Shown in pieces: positions 1-9,182 of a stretch of DNA of 64,000 nucleotides. Below the pieces are notes generated by a model, which was given only the letters and a program-made list of their open reading frames with translations, ran no database searches and was not told the origin of the DNA. Position numbers and translations under genes: made by a program. Origin of the DNA: Gottfriedia acidiceleris (GTDB lineage Bacteria > Bacillota > Bacilli > Bacillales > Bacillaceae_G); contig NZ_NESS01000007.1 in the NCBI RefSeq assembly GCF_002128425.1, forward strand, positions 63,555 to 127,554, written 5' to 3'. Positions within the stretch are counted from its first letter, which is position 1. The number at the start of each line of letters is the position of its first letter.

Positions 1-9
1 GACTAGCAT
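1..9 (-). CDS. Start of a CDS running off the left edge (partial)
   Basis: On the minus strand an AGAGGTG ribosome binding site stands 6 nt before an ATG (complement of 7-9), followed by CTA GTC. Only three codons are inside the window, so no product can be named. An inverted repeat lies just upstream at 27-48. Confidence 0.4.
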
Positions 10-26
10 TGTTTTCACCTCTCTTT

Positions 27-48
27 ATTACAACTACAAGATTGTAAT
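27..48. promoter_or_regulatory. Inverted repeat, possible operator
   Basis: Perfect 7-bp arms ATTACAA and TTGTAAT are separated by 8 bp, about 18 bp upstream of the start at position 9. The position suits a repressor site or an mRNA hairpin over the 5' UTR of the off-window gene. The cognate factor is unknown. Confidence 0.35.
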
Positions 49-452
49 ATATTAAGAATACTGATTATCTCTATTTAAATTCATTGTAATCTCAGCCCTT
101 CTCTTACTCAATAATGAATAGATCAATGAGATATGAAACGGGCAACAAAAAAAGCCTTTAGGCATACGCCTAACCGACATTCATCTACCACCTATTACTG
201 GTATTTCACACCTTCATGTAATTGAGGAAGGAGTCTTCTTTCGGAAAATGATAAATTCTTCTATTAGAAAGTATTTGGTTTTTTCAATAAATTTTAATCC
301 ATTACTGTTAATTTAATTTTAATTGATGAATGTTTACTTTTATTTAATACAATTTGAACTTTTTATGTAGTTTTTAATTTTTTTGTATTGAACTGGAATT
401 AATGGCATTATGACGAACAGTATCTTTTTCACGGAGCAATAATGAAAAGCAT
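49..452. other. Gene-free AT-rich stretch
   Basis: No open frame with a convincing ribosome binding site was seen. The only structure is an inverted repeat (TTAGGC/GCCTAA at 158-173) that, read on the minus strand, is followed by AGGC and a run of T at 147-153. It could be a second terminator behind the DUF2156 gene or the end of a small RNA. Confidence 0.4.
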
Positions 453-479
453 AAAAAAAGACCTCTTATATAGAGGCCC
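453..479 (-). terminator. Terminator of the DUF2156 gene
   Basis: On the minus strand GGCCTCT/AGAGGTC forms a hairpin followed by seven T, directly after the stop codon. Confidence 0.8.
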
Positions 480-482
480 TCG

Positions 483-1526
483 TTAACTAATTTTTACTTT
501 CTTCTTTACTAACGGCTTCTTAAAACGGGTTATATAGTTCAAAGATTTTGTTCCATGAACTAAGCGATATAAGTTTGTGATAACAGATAGTAATGTATAT
601 GGTTTGTATGCTAAGTACTTTGATTCCCATTTATTTGCAAATTTGCTTTTAAAGGTTAATAATCCTTTGAAATTATAAATTGAGTTACCATATTTAAAGA
701 TCATCTTTGCAGATTTTTCTACGATTGTTGATTTTGAATCTTGGCCAACGTTTGCTAAAGGGGCCATTCCAAGACTACAACTTCTAAATCCATTTTCTTT
801 TGCCCAAAACATAATTGAGACAAAAAGCATATCCATCGTTCCATATGGTAATTCTTTTAAATATCTCATTAAATCAATTGTTATATTTTTGCCTTGAATC
901 GGTAATGTCGCAAAAGCAATAACTTGACCATTTTTATCCCTTAAAATTCCTATAGGAAAATTTGAAACATAATCAAAATGAAATGAACCAACAGAAAAAG
1001 ATAACTCTTCTCTTCCGTTTAACCATACATCCGAAACCACTTTTAGCTCTTGAAGTAGACCTATAGAATGTCCAGGCATAGCCACTTCGAATTGATATCC
1101 TTGTCGAATGAATTTGTTCCTTTTTGTTCTTAGTTTTGCTCCTTTTTTACCTGCAATTTCAAAATATTCTAGTTCAACTATTGCTTCTTCACCTAATTTT
1201 AACAATCGATAGCCAGCTTTTTCATACAGCATTTTTGAGCTTTCATCTATTTGATAAAAGCATGGAGTACATTTTATACTCCTAGAATAATTTTCAAACT
1301 CCTTTAGTTTTTCAAAAGAAATCTCTCCAATTGGATCACATAGAACAACTAATTTATTACTCTGTTTACGGTAAACAAATGCAGACTTTTTATCTTCTGA
1401 AAGAAATACTTTTTTATCACCAAGTAATCCTAAATGTGTTAATGAAGTTCCACCATATGTTTGAATAAGTTGTTGAATAATCTCAATTGTAGTTTTTTGA
1501 TTTGATTCTTTTAAAATTTGTTTCAT
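483..1526 (-). CDS. DUF2156 protein (MprF C-terminal domain-like)
   Basis: About 347 aa. It resembles the free-standing form of the cytosolic C-terminal domain of phosphatidylglycerol lysyltransferase (MprF), a double GNAT-like fold that in MprF moves an amino acid from aminoacyl-tRNA to lipid. Features typical of that family are the early YRKQSNKLVVLCDPIG stretch, RTKRNKFIRQGY in the middle and SLGMAPLANVG near residue 255. No membrane segments are present, so the flippase half of MprF is missing. The start MKQIL (ATG at 1526) follows GGGGGT by 6 nt, 8 codons inside the longest frame. It stands alone, divergent from proC. The substrate is not known from sequence. Confidence 0.7.
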   Translation of the reverse strand: MKQILKESNQKTTIEIIQQLIQTYGGTSLTHLGLLGDKKVFLSEDKKSAFVYRKQSNKLVVLCDPIGEISFEKLKEFENYSRSIKCTPCFYQIDESSKMLYEKAGYRLLKLGEEAIVELEYFEIAGKKGAKLRTKRNKFIRQGYQFEVAMPGHSIGLLQELKVVSDVWLNGREELSFSVGSFHFDYVSNFPIGILRDKNGQVIAFATLPIQGKNITIDLMRYLKELPYGTMDMLFVSIMFWAKENGFRSCSLGMAPLANVGQDSKSTIVEKSAKMIFKYGNSIYNFKGLLTFKSKFANKWESKYLAYKPYTLLSVITNLYRLVHGTKSLNYITRFKKPLVKKKVKIS

Positions 1527-1629
1527 AATACCCCCAAAATAAAGAGTCAATTTTCTTTACAATTTCTATTTTACAAAAAATAATTCCTTGTGGATATCCA
1601 TTCATTAGATTTTTTTAATAATGTATCAT

Positions 1630-1658
1630 TTGGTAATATTTAGCCCCTCCTGTATAAT
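1630..1658 (+). promoter_or_regulatory. Sigma-A-type promoter of proC
   Basis: TTGGTA at 1630-1635, 17-bp spacer, TATAAT at 1653-1658, about 35 bp before the proC start. Confidence 0.65.
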
Positions 1659-1692
1659 TCAACTTATTAAAATATAATGGATGTGAGAACGA

Positions 1693-2499
1693 ATGAATAA
1701 GAAGATTGGTTTTATTGGTTGCGGTAAAATGGCCCAAGCAATGATTGGTGGGTTAATTGATTCGAATGTAATTGAGAAGAATCAAATTTATGTAAGTGCA
1801 AGGTCTAATGAAACGCTTGTCAAAGTGAAAGATTTATATAATGTTCAAACGTTAAATAGTAATATCGATATAGCAAAGCAAGTTGATTATTTGTTTTTAG
1901 CAGTTAAACCTGATTTATATCCAACTATTATTGAAGAAATTAAAGAAGTTGTTTCTACTAATACTGTAATCATCACGATTGCCGCTGGAATTACTTTAGA
2001 GGGTGTTGAAAAATCATTCGGTAAAGAGGTTAAAATCGTTAGAACGATGCCAAACACACCTTCATTAGTCAGGGAAGGCATGAGTGTACTTTGTCATAAT
2101 CAAATAGTAACTGATGAAGAGTTAAGCGAAGTAATGGAAATATTCAATAGCTTCGGAAAATGCGAATTAGTAAATGAAAAATTAATGGATGCGATTCCAG
2201 CAATTAGTGGTTCTTCTCCAGCATATGTTTACTTAATGATTGAAGCTTTAGCAGACGGAGCTGTATTACAAGGTATAAAGCGAGACCAAGCATATAAATT
2301 AGCTGCCCAAGCAGTCCTAGGAGCAGCAAAAATGGTACTTGAAACTGAATTACATCCTGGAGAATTAAAGGACCAAGTTTGCACACCAGGTGGTGCAACA
2401 ATAGAAGCGATTGCCGAATTAGAAAAACAAGGCTTTCGATCATCTATTATTTCAGCTATGGAACGTTGCACTGAGAAATCGGTATCACTCGGAAAGTAA
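1693..2499 (+). CDS. proC: Pyrroline-5-carboxylate reductase
   Basis: 268 aa, normal length for the family. It catalyses the last step of proline synthesis, reducing 1-pyrroline-5-carboxylate with NAD(P)H in the cytosol. The N-terminal Rossmann motif GFIGCGKMA (residues 6-14) binds the cofactor. The C-terminal dimerisation domain carries SGSSPAYVY and PGGATIEA, both hallmarks of P5CR. It has its own promoter and terminator and forms a single-gene unit. Bacilli usually carry several P5CR paralogues (proI, proG, proH in B. subtilis), and the sequence does not show which one this corresponds to. Confidence 0.93.
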   Translation: MNKKIGFIGCGKMAQAMIGGLIDSNVIEKNQIYVSARSNETLVKVKDLYNVQTLNSNIDIAKQVDYLFLAVKPDLYPTIIEEIKEVVSTNTVIITIAAGITLEGVEKSFGKEVKIVRTMPNTPSLVREGMSVLCHNQIVTDEELSEVMEIFNSFGKCELVNEKLMDAIPAISGSSPAYVYLMIEALADGAVLQGIKRDQAYKLAAQAVLGAAKMVLETELHPGELKDQVCTPGGATIEAIAELEKQGFRSSIISAMERCTEKSVSLGK

Positions 2500-2525
2500 T
2501 CTTCGTAGTCTGATACCCTAGTTGA

Positions 2526-2553
2526 GGCATTCATATTTGTGAATGTCTTTTTT
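2526..2553 (+). terminator. Terminator of proC
   Basis: GGCATTCA/TGAATGTC hairpin followed by TTTTTT. Confidence 0.75.
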
Positions 2554-2560
2554 AATGCCG

Positions 2561-2594
2561 AAAAAAAAAAGCTGCCGAGATCTACTCGACAGCC
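2561..2594 (-). terminator. Terminator of tpx
   Basis: On the minus strand GCTGTCGAG/CTCGGCAGC with a short loop is followed by ten T. Confidence 0.88.
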
Positions 2595-2621
2595 ATTTAC
2601 CTCTTAAAAGAGATATTGTTA

Positions 2622-3122
2622 TTATTTTGCAGCTTTTACAGCTTCAATTGCTGCTTCATAATTTGGATGAGTTGTGCCTTCAGCAACATACTCAACGTAA
2701 GTAACAACATCATTTGAATCTACTACGAATACTGCACGAGCTAATAAACGTAATTCTTGCATTAAAACACCAAATGCTTCACCAAAAGATGCATCACGGT
2801 GATCTGAGTAAGTATGTACATTTTCTAAACCACTTGCAGCACACCATCTTTTTTGTGCGAATGGTAAGTCCATTGAAATTGTTAAAACTTCAACGTTTTC
2901 TACGTTTGATAATTCTTCGTTAAAACGACGAGTTTGTGCATCACAAATACCAGTATCTACAGAAGGTACAGCGCTAATTAAGCGTACTTTACCTGCTGAA
3001 GCCTCTAAAGTTACTGGGCTTAAATCGTTTGCTAAAACAGTAAAGCTTGGAGCTTTGTCTCCTACTTTTACTTCTTGTCCAATAAGAGTTACTGGATTGT
3101 TTTTAAATGTTACAGATGCCAT
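2622..3122 (-). CDS. tpx: Thiol peroxidase
   Basis: 166 aa. An atypical 2-Cys peroxiredoxin that reduces hydrogen and alkyl peroxides using thioredoxin. The peroxidatic Cys60 sits in SVDTGICD and the resolving Cys94 in RWCAASG, matching the Cys61/Cys95 pair of E. coli Tpx. The start ATG (MASVTF) follows GGGAGG at good spacing; a longer frame from an upstream TTG would run through that ribosome binding site. It forms a single-gene unit between a promoter at 3162-3190 and a strong terminator. In B. subtilis tpx also neighbours ytfJ. Confidence 0.96.
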   Translation of the reverse strand: MASVTFKNNPVTLIGQEVKVGDKAPSFTVLANDLSPVTLEASAGKVRLISAVPSVDTGICDAQTRRFNEELSNVENVEVLTISMDLPFAQKRWCAASGLENVHTYSDHRDASFGEAFGVLMQELRLLARAVFVVDSNDVVTYVEYVAEGTTHPNYEAAIEAVKAAK

Positions 3123-3161
3123 GATATTTCCTCCCAAAGTTACAAAATGTTCACAACATTT

Positions 3162-3190
3162 ATCTTACTGGAAGGAAACCTTTAATGCAA
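3162..3190 (-). promoter_or_regulatory. Sigma-A-type promoter of tpx
   Basis: On the minus strand TTGCAT, 17-bp spacer, TAAGAT, about 40 bp before the tpx start. Confidence 0.55.
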
Positions 3191-3213
3191 TTAACTTTAC
3201 TTAAATTTTATAT

Positions 3214-3657
3214 TTAATCTAAATCTGTATCAAAATCTGGCTCATGTTTATCTGAATCATCTTTTTTCTTCATATATTTTTTTACTTTTTCTAACGCTTG
3301 TGGCGTTAAATCCATTAGCTTTTCAATTAAATGTGTATTTTGATCTAAGTGAAGTAGTTTAACACCATCTTTGCTTACAATTAAAAATGCAATTGGAGTG
3401 ATTGATGCTCCTCCACCTGTACCTCCTCCAAATGGATGTGGACTTCTTACTTCAGCTTCCTTAACACCATCTACTAAATGGTAATTTCGAAATTCACTTC
3501 CACCAGCTGCAAAGCCAACCCCAACTTTTGATACGGTTAAGATTAAGCTTCCATCAGGTGTTGAAATTGGATCACCAATAATTGTATTTACATTAATCAT
3601 TGCTGATAAGTTTTCCATTGCCGCGTGCATTAAGTCTCCAATAGGATGTTGACTCAT
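3214..3657 (-). CDS. ytfJ: GerW/YtfJ family sporulation protein
   Basis: 147 aa, the Spore_YtfJ family. The family is made in the forespore and has been linked to spore germination; its molecular activity is not established. Visible marks are HPIGDLMHAAMENL at the start, the IGDPI segment, the glycine-rich FGGGTGGGASITPIAF (about residues 75-92) and an acidic tail. AGAGGTGA lies 7 nt before ATG. It follows ytfI by 12 bp, so the two are probably cotranscribed, as in B. subtilis. Confidence 0.9.
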   Translation of the reverse strand: MSQHPIGDLMHAAMENLSAMINVNTIIGDPISTPDGSLILTVSKVGVGFAAGGSEFRNYHLVDGVKEAEVRSPHPFGGGTGGGASITPIAFLIVSKDGVKLLHLDQNTHLIEKLMDLTPQALEKVKKYMKKKDDSDKHEPDFDTDLD

Positions 3658-3669
3658 TGTTAATCACCT

Positions 3670-4299
3670 CTAATTAGTTTCGATTGGATGTGTTACTTTA
3701 AAGTCTTTTCTAGTTTTCAAATATGCTTTAAGTAATAATAATCCCGCAAAGACAGCTTTTCGTACCGAAAATGAAAATCGAATCTTACCAGTAGTTTCCA
3801 TTACGGATGTATAATAGTTCGGCGTGATATCTATAGTTGGTGGATGATGTAATATCGTAAATTTCTTTAATAAGTTTTCAAAAATTCCGATCGCACTATA
3901 AGCTGTTCCAATAGATATCCCTGTTAAAGCAGAATTTCCGACACCGAAATGAATATGATAAGTTAAATTGTAAATTTGTACTGTGTTTAAAAATTTTGTA
4001 ATGATAGTATGTCCGTTGGAGTATAAATTTATGAAAAAATCAATTTGTTGTAAAACAGACAAATCTCTCTTTTTCTCTAAATCTGAAACGTCTTCCTTTA
4101 CCTCTTTCGGTCTCTTTAAAGGAATCGTAAAAGAAAAACGCAATAGGTTATTCAAAATAGACAGTTTAATATTCATAAATCGTTCTTCATTTGTATAAAC
4201 AGAAAGTATATTGACCCTCATATTTATAAAAAGCACGAAAAATATTAACAGTAAAACTACGATCGCAATAAAAATTAGAATCGAGTATATGTAAAGCAA
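3670..4299 (-). CDS. ytfI: DUF2953 membrane-anchored protein YtfI
   Basis: About 209 aa. The DUF2953 family of endospore formers, encoded with ytfJ and of unknown activity. An N-terminal hydrophobic segment (residues 5-24) is followed by a soluble domain with HFGVGNSALTG and a positively charged end. I place the start at a TTG (complement of 4297-4299) preceded by AAAGGGTGGT. The longest frame would start at 4377, but that stretch is the terminator hairpin of the upstream gene and encodes nothing family-like. Confidence 0.75.
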   Translation of the reverse strand: MLYIYSILIFIAIVVLLLIFFVLFINMRVNILSVYTNEERFMNIKLSILNNLLRFSFTIPLKRPKEVKEDVSDLEKKRDLSVLQQIDFFINLYSNGHTIITKFLNTVQIYNLTYHIHFGVGNSALTGISIGTAYSAIGIFENLLKKFTILHHPPTIDITPNYYTSVMETTGKIRFSFSVRKAVFAGLLLLKAYLKTRKDFKVTHPIETN

Positions 4300-4348
4300 A
4301 AAACCACCCTTTTTTGTATCAGTATGGGCAAACCATCTTCCGGATAAA

Positions 4349-4383
4349 CAAAAAAGAATGGTAAAATTACATACCATTCTTTC
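4349..4383 (-). terminator. Terminator of the YtcJ-like gene
   Basis: On the minus strand AAAGAATGGT/ACCATTCTTT with a 10-nt loop is followed by T residues. It lies between ytcJ and ytfI. Confidence 0.75.
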
Positions 4384-4505
4384 AAGTAGTGAAATATAGG
4401 ATAGCCAAATTAATAATACAAATACTTTTTGAACTTCGTTGATAAATCCGTGTTTTTAGTGGAAATGATAACTGCTAGGACAGTCCCGTTTGCCCTTTCA
4501 TTACC

Positions 4506-6080
4506 TTACCCATGTTTCTTATAGACAATATTTCCTCGGCAAATAGTTTCATTACATTTTACATACAGTAGATCATCTTTTTCTAGCTCAAAAGGATTTT
4601 CATCAAATAAAATAAAGTCAGCTGTATACCCTTCTTTTATGAGACCTCTTTTGTCTTCTTGACGAAACGAAGCCGCACTATCTATCGTATAAAGTTTAAT
4701 TGCTTCATATAAACTAATTGCTTCCTCGATATTATATGCTACCCCATCTTTTGCTTTTCGGGTAACCGCTGTATATATACCTTGCCACGGGTTGATTGTA
4801 TCAATTGGAGTATCTGAACCATTTGCTATTGCGATTGATTCTTTTAGCAGTGATTTAATTAAATAAGCATATTCATTTCGGCTTTGACCAATACGTTCAA
4901 CTAGCCATGGATAATCGGCATATAAAAATGAGGTTTGTACATCTACAACGATGTTTAATCCTTTCATTTCCTCTACTAATTTTGGGGATAAAAGTGCACA
5001 ATGTATAAATCGATCTGGTAGCTTACTATGATTAGGATACTTTTTAACTACTTCTATAGCTTGCTTTACAGCTAGATCTCCAATCATATGGAATGCTATT
5101 GGCAATTCATTTTCACGCGCTTTTTTTGTAATTACTTCTAATTTTTCTGGAGAAGTCACTTGTAATCCTGTTATGCTTTGATCGTCTTCATAAGGTTTTT
5201 CTAATAGTGCAGTGCGACCTCCAAATGAACCATCAATAAACGCTTTTACACCTCCAAATGATACGTTCTTATTACCATTATGTAATCTTCCTTTGACTTC
5301 ATCCAAAGTCGAATGATGAATTAATACATGAGTATGGAATGGAACTTCATTTAACAATTCCTCATATAAATCTATCACTAGATTTGCGTTTCCATAGTAG
5401 GATAAATCTTCTGTTACCGCTCCAACGATACCGTATTGATAACAATCTTTAATTGCAGAAATAATTGCTTTTGACAAATACAAATCGTCAGGTGCCGGCA
5501 TCGCTTTTATGATTAAATTAACGGCTTCATCATACAATAACCCGTTTAAACGACCATCCTCTGAACTGCCAATTTGTCCTCCTTCGATTTGCGTATGTAC
5601 ATTTATTGATGCATGACTAATTGCAATCGAATTTACAAAATAGACATGTCTACAAGTTCTTTTTAATACAATTGGATTTGTGTTTGATAAACTATTTAAA
5701 TCATCAATGCAGAATAATGCATTTGATTCCCATTCGTTTTCATTCCATCCTTCTCCGACGATCCACTCATTTGGGTGAGCGTCCTCTATAACACTTTTCA
5801 TTCGTGCAAGCATTTCGTCATATGATTGACACTTTGACAAATCTACACGGTTCATCGCTTCACCATGTCCAATTAAATGTAAATGACTATCAATAAAACC
5901 TGGAAAACCGATTTGTCCATTACAATTAATTTTCTCAAATTCTTCACCTTCTAAATAAGAAAGTAAATCTTCATATTTTCCTGTTTTTAAAATGTGTTCA
6001 CCTTCAGTAATGATTGAGTCTACAGTTTCCCCTTCACTTTCCATCGTATAAAATAAACCATTATGCCAAAGCTTCTTCAT
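4506..6080 (-). CDS. ytcJ: YtcJ-type amidohydrolase
   Basis: 524 aa. A metal-dependent amidohydrolase (amidohydrolase_3 type, like B. subtilis YtcJ) expected to hydrolyse an unidentified C-N substrate in the cytosol. The metal-binding HLH of GFIDSHLHLIGHG (near residue 70), FHMIGDLAV in the middle and ANGSDTPID in the C-terminal half fit the composite amidohydrolase barrel. The start MKKLW follows GGATGGTGG; the upstream Met lies in front of that site. Its neighbour mbcS is upstream on the same strand but separated by a terminator. Confidence 0.85.
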   Translation of the reverse strand: MKKLWHNGLFYTMESEGETVDSIITEGEHILKTGKYEDLLSYLEGEEFEKINCNGQIGFPGFIDSHLHLIGHGEAMNRVDLSKCQSYDEMLARMKSVIEDAHPNEWIVGEGWNENEWESNALFCIDDLNSLSNTNPIVLKRTCRHVYFVNSIAISHASINVHTQIEGGQIGSSEDGRLNGLLYDEAVNLIIKAMPAPDDLYLSKAIISAIKDCYQYGIVGAVTEDLSYYGNANLVIDLYEELLNEVPFHTHVLIHHSTLDEVKGRLHNGNKNVSFGGVKAFIDGSFGGRTALLEKPYEDDQSITGLQVTSPEKLEVITKKARENELPIAFHMIGDLAVKQAIEVVKKYPNHSKLPDRFIHCALLSPKLVEEMKGLNIVVDVQTSFLYADYPWLVERIGQSRNEYAYLIKSLLKESIAIANGSDTPIDTINPWQGIYTAVTRKAKDGVAYNIEEAISLYEAIKLYTIDSAASFRQEDKRGLIKEGYTADFILFDENPFELEKDDLLYVKCNETICRGNIVYKKHG

Positions 6081-6155
6081 TTCATGCCACCATCCGTTCA
6101 TTAAATAAAAGTTGTTTCATTTATTACTTTGCAAACATAAAAATCGTCCTAAAAT

Positions 6156-6180
6156 CAAAAAAGAGGGAATATTCCCTCAT
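6156..6180 (-). terminator. Terminator of mbcS
   Basis: On the minus strand the perfect palindrome GAGGGAATATTCCCTC is followed by TTTTTT. Confidence 0.85.
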
Positions 6181-6198
6181 TTTAACATAAGTAATTAT

Positions 6199-7773
6199 TT
6201 AATTCGATTCACGTAATTGTTCCATCGCGCGTAATTCTACTCGGCGAATTTTACCAGAAGTTGTTTTTGGTAGTTCTTGGACAAATTCAATTTTTCGTGG
6301 ATATTTATATGGAGCAGTAATTTTTTTCACGTGTTCTTGTAGCTCTGATACTAACTCTTCTTGATTTGTGGCATTTTCAGTCAAAACAACAAAAGCTTTA
6401 ACAATATTACCACGTAATGGATCTGGACTAGCTACAACCGCACATTCTTTTACAAGCTTATGTTGCACTAACGCATCTTCTATTTCAAATGGACCAATTG
6501 TATAGCCTGAACTAATAATAATGTCGTCACTACGTCCATCAAACCAATAGTAGCCATCTTCGTCTTTCCTAGCTCGGTCACCTGTTAAGTAATACTCACC
6601 TTTTCTTTGTGCTTTTGTACGCTCCATATCATTATAATAATGTTTAAATAATGCAGGAGAGCTTAAATGTACTGCGATATGCCCCACTTCATTAACCCCA
6701 AGTGGATTTCCTTGGTCATCAACGATTTCAACTAAGTTTCCTGGCGTTGGAATACCCATTGAGCCTACTTTCGCTTTAATATCCTTCATCGTGCCGATTA
6801 ATAATGTATTTTCAGTTTGTCCATAACCATCTCTTACATCAACATTGAAATGTTTTTTAAATGTGCGGATCACTTCTTGATTTAATGGCTCACCTGCTGA
6901 TACAGCACTTCTTAATGCAGGTAATTGATATTGATCTAGATTTTCAACCTTTGCCATAAATCGGTATTCGGTTGGCGTACTACAAAATACAGTAATATTT
7001 TGCTCCTTAAGCAATGTTAGGAAAGTACCTGCATCAAATTTGCCCTCATAAAAGAACCCTGTTGCTCCGCTGCCTAATGTCGCTAAAAATGGACTCCATA
7101 TCCACTTTTGCCATCCTGGCCCTGCAGTGGCCCATACAGTATCATCTTCAGTCACATCTAGCCAATTCGAAGCAACTGTACGAATGTGGGCAAATCCCCA
7201 ACTGTGGGTATGTACAACACCTTTAGGATTTCCAGTCGTTCCAGACGTATATGAAATAAACGCTAAGTCATCACTTTTTGTTTCCACAGTTAATACATGT
7301 GCTCCACTAATTGCTTGGTCATTCAATGAAGTCCATATTGTTTGTTGATTATGAATAGTAAATAATTTATATTTTCCAGTTTTAGCAATATCGCTAAATG
7401 TACCTAAATATTCATCATGCGATACAATCGCTTTTACATCACCATGTTCAAGACGGTATTGAATATCCTTAACCGTTAACATTTCAGATCCTGGGATTAC
7501 AACACATCCAATTTTTAAAATAGCTAAATAAACTACATAAGTCTCAATACATCTTGGCATCATGACAAAAAGTTTGTCCCCTTTATCAATGCCACTATTT
7601 TTGAATGTAAAAGCATATTGGTGAACTTTATTATAAAGTTCCTTATATGTTATTTGATGGGATTCTCCATTTAGGTCAACCCACTTTAACGCCACTTTAT
7701 CAGTTGAAGCAAATTTTTCAATTTCCCAAACGAGATTATATACTTTTGGAGCGATTAAACTTGTACTGTTCAT
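6199..7773 (-). CDS. mbcS: AMP-forming acyl-CoA synthetase (MbcS/YtcI-like)
   Basis: 524 aa. It activates a carboxylic acid to acyl-CoA through an acyl-AMP intermediate. The ATP loop YTSGTTGNPKG is at residues 175-185, GYGQTE is the A5 motif, TGDRARKDEDGYYWF the hinge region, and the catalytic Lys508 lies in TSGKIRR. It corresponds by position to B. subtilis ytcI, whose product is reported to act on branched short-chain acids; the substrate here is inferred from that. Start ATG after GGGGGA. The Lys508 context is the kind acetylated by AcuA, which is encoded at 24.9 kb. Confidence 0.85.
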   Translation of the reverse strand: MNSTSLIAPKVYNLVWEIEKFASTDKVALKWVDLNGESHQITYKELYNKVHQYAFTFKNSGIDKGDKLFVMMPRCIETYVVYLAILKIGCVVIPGSEMLTVKDIQYRLEHGDVKAIVSHDEYLGTFSDIAKTGKYKLFTIHNQQTIWTSLNDQAISGAHVLTVETKSDDLAFISYTSGTTGNPKGVVHTHSWGFAHIRTVASNWLDVTEDDTVWATAGPGWQKWIWSPFLATLGSGATGFFYEGKFDAGTFLTLLKEQNITVFCSTPTEYRFMAKVENLDQYQLPALRSAVSAGEPLNQEVIRTFKKHFNVDVRDGYGQTENTLLIGTMKDIKAKVGSMGIPTPGNLVEIVDDQGNPLGVNEVGHIAVHLSSPALFKHYYNDMERTKAQRKGEYYLTGDRARKDEDGYYWFDGRSDDIIISSGYTIGPFEIEDALVQHKLVKECAVVASPDPLRGNIVKAFVVLTENATNQEELVSELQEHVKKITAPYKYPRKIEFVQELPKTTSGKIRRVELRAMEQLRESN

Positions 7774-7911
7774 CTTAGTTAGTCCCCCTTTTGATCATTA
7801 CTAAAATTATATTTTGAATTTTGCAAAATAGAATAATAATGGTTTCGTTAATTGTATAGTCAATTCCTGCTATTTTCCGACTATTTTTCAGAAAATTTAA
7901 ACAGAAATCAA

Positions 7912-7946
7912 CAAAAAAATAAACTACCTAAAAAAGATAGTTTATT
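7912..7946 (-). terminator. Terminator of the aldose epimerase gene
   Basis: On the minus strand AATAAACTA/TAGTTTATT with an 11-nt loop is followed by seven T. It is partly usable on the plus strand too. Confidence 0.7.
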
Positions 7947-8026
7947 TTCACGGTAGAACCAATACAGGATGCTCTCATTCTATGTAACGATACTTAAACT
8001 CCTTGTCACGTACCTTTTCCTGCAAA

Positions 8027-8899
8027 TCAATCACTTTCAACTGTAATACTGTATGTACAAGTAAATGTTTCATTTGGATTTAGAATTTGAATACCTAGTT
8101 TATTTTTCATTTCTTTTACTGGGCCGATTTCATCTGCAATTCCATACCATGGCTCAATACAAAGAAAAGGTGCTGTTTGTGTAGTCCATATTCCAATGTA
8201 TGGAAACCCTTCAAAATGAACTTTGATTATATTATTATGATTTTTCGAACGTATTGTCAGCACGTTTTTATTAAGTTTTTCAAATATTAATGCGTCATCC
8301 TTAAACAGTTCTCGAGTTAATGGTAAGTTTTTAATATTTTGAGCGATCAGTTCTCTTTTACCACTTCGATATGGTCCTTCTAATTTAATTGTTTCTAATC
8401 TTTCTTCTTCTTCAAACTGTAAGTAATAATCCTCAAAAGTTTCATCTTCCTTTAGAGGTATGTTAAAAGCTGGATGAGCCCCTATTGAAAATGGCATTGA
8501 TTTTTGATCATTATTCGTTACGACATATTTAATAAAAACAGTATTGTTCTTAATTTTATAATTAATATTTAATGAAAATTGAAATGGATATTTTAAAAGA
8601 GTTTGTTCACTACTGATTAGCTCATAGTTGATCTCGTCTTCATTTATTTCAGTTAATTGGAAATCCATATCTCTTGCAAACCCATGTTGAGAAAGCTCAT
8701 AGACTTTATTATCCACTTTATATTGATTATCAATTAATTTACCTACATTCGGAAATAAAACAGGTGCATGTCTCCCCCAATATGCTGGATTAGCATTCCA
8801 TAAATAATTTAAATTATCTTTTTTTGTATAGATCCCCGTCAACTCTGCTCCCTGTGATTTAGTTGTAATTTTAATAAATTCATTTTCAATATTTGACAT
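8027..8899 (-). CDS. Aldose 1-epimerase family protein (LacX-like)
   Basis: 290 aa. A galactose mutarotase-like beta-sandwich protein that probably interconverts the alpha and beta anomers of a sugar or sugar phosphate. HGFARDMDF (near residue 72), IGAHPAFNIP (near 142) and the Glu of CIEPWYGIAD near the C-terminus match active-site regions of the LacX/YeaD side of the family. AAAGGAG precedes ATG by about 11 nt. It is a single-gene unit with no sugar operon beside it, so the substrate is open. Confidence 0.82.
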   Translation of the reverse strand: MSNIENEFIKITTKSQGAELTGIYTKKDNLNYLWNANPAYWGRHAPVLFPNVGKLIDNQYKVDNKVYELSQHGFARDMDFQLTEINEDEINYELISSEQTLLKYPFQFSLNINYKIKNNTVFIKYVVTNNDQKSMPFSIGAHPAFNIPLKEDETFEDYYLQFEEEERLETIKLEGPYRSGKRELIAQNIKNLPLTRELFKDDALIFEKLNKNVLTIRSKNHNNIIKVHFEGFPYIGIWTTQTAPFLCIEPWYGIADEIGPVKEMKNKLGIQILNPNETFTCTYSITVESD

Positions 8900-8974
8900 G
8901 AACAGGTCTCTCCTTTAATTTATTCCCTCTATTATAGCAAAGATTAATCTCAATATTAAATCTGCCGAAAAGTG

Positions 8975-9125
8975 TATAGCGATTTAGATTTCAGGCTACC
9001 TGAAAACATTTTCCTTTTGAGGCACGAAGCTTGTGAGAAGTGGAGTAACCTTTTGACGGTAATGAGCACCGCGCTCAAGCAGGCGAAGTAACGTAGAAAG
9101 CAAGCGTTTTGCATGTAGTCTGAAC
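8975..9125. repeat. GC-rich non-coding block, possible dispersed repeat
   Basis: About 150 bp between the SASP terminator and the epimerase gene is clearly richer in G and C than its surroundings. It holds a CAGGCTACCTG near-palindrome and two similar segments (GTGGAGTAAC and GCGAAGTAAC, about 50 bp apart). No ribosome binding site or coding frame fits. Remnant repeat element or small RNA are the likely options. Confidence 0.35.
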
Positions 9126-9130
9126 AAATA

Positions 9131-9160
9131 GAAAAGAGGTAGGTTTTACCCTACCTCTTA
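9131..9160 (-). terminator. Terminator of the SASP gene
   Basis: On the minus strand AGAGGTAGG/CCTACCTCT with a 6-nt loop, then TTTTC. Confidence 0.85.
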
Positions 9161-9182
9161 ATCCATAATTATTTAAAATTCA

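Noticed and set aside
2204-2443. Long minus-strand frames inside proC
   Set aside because: They are shadows of a well-conserved gene and have no ribosome binding site or family signature.
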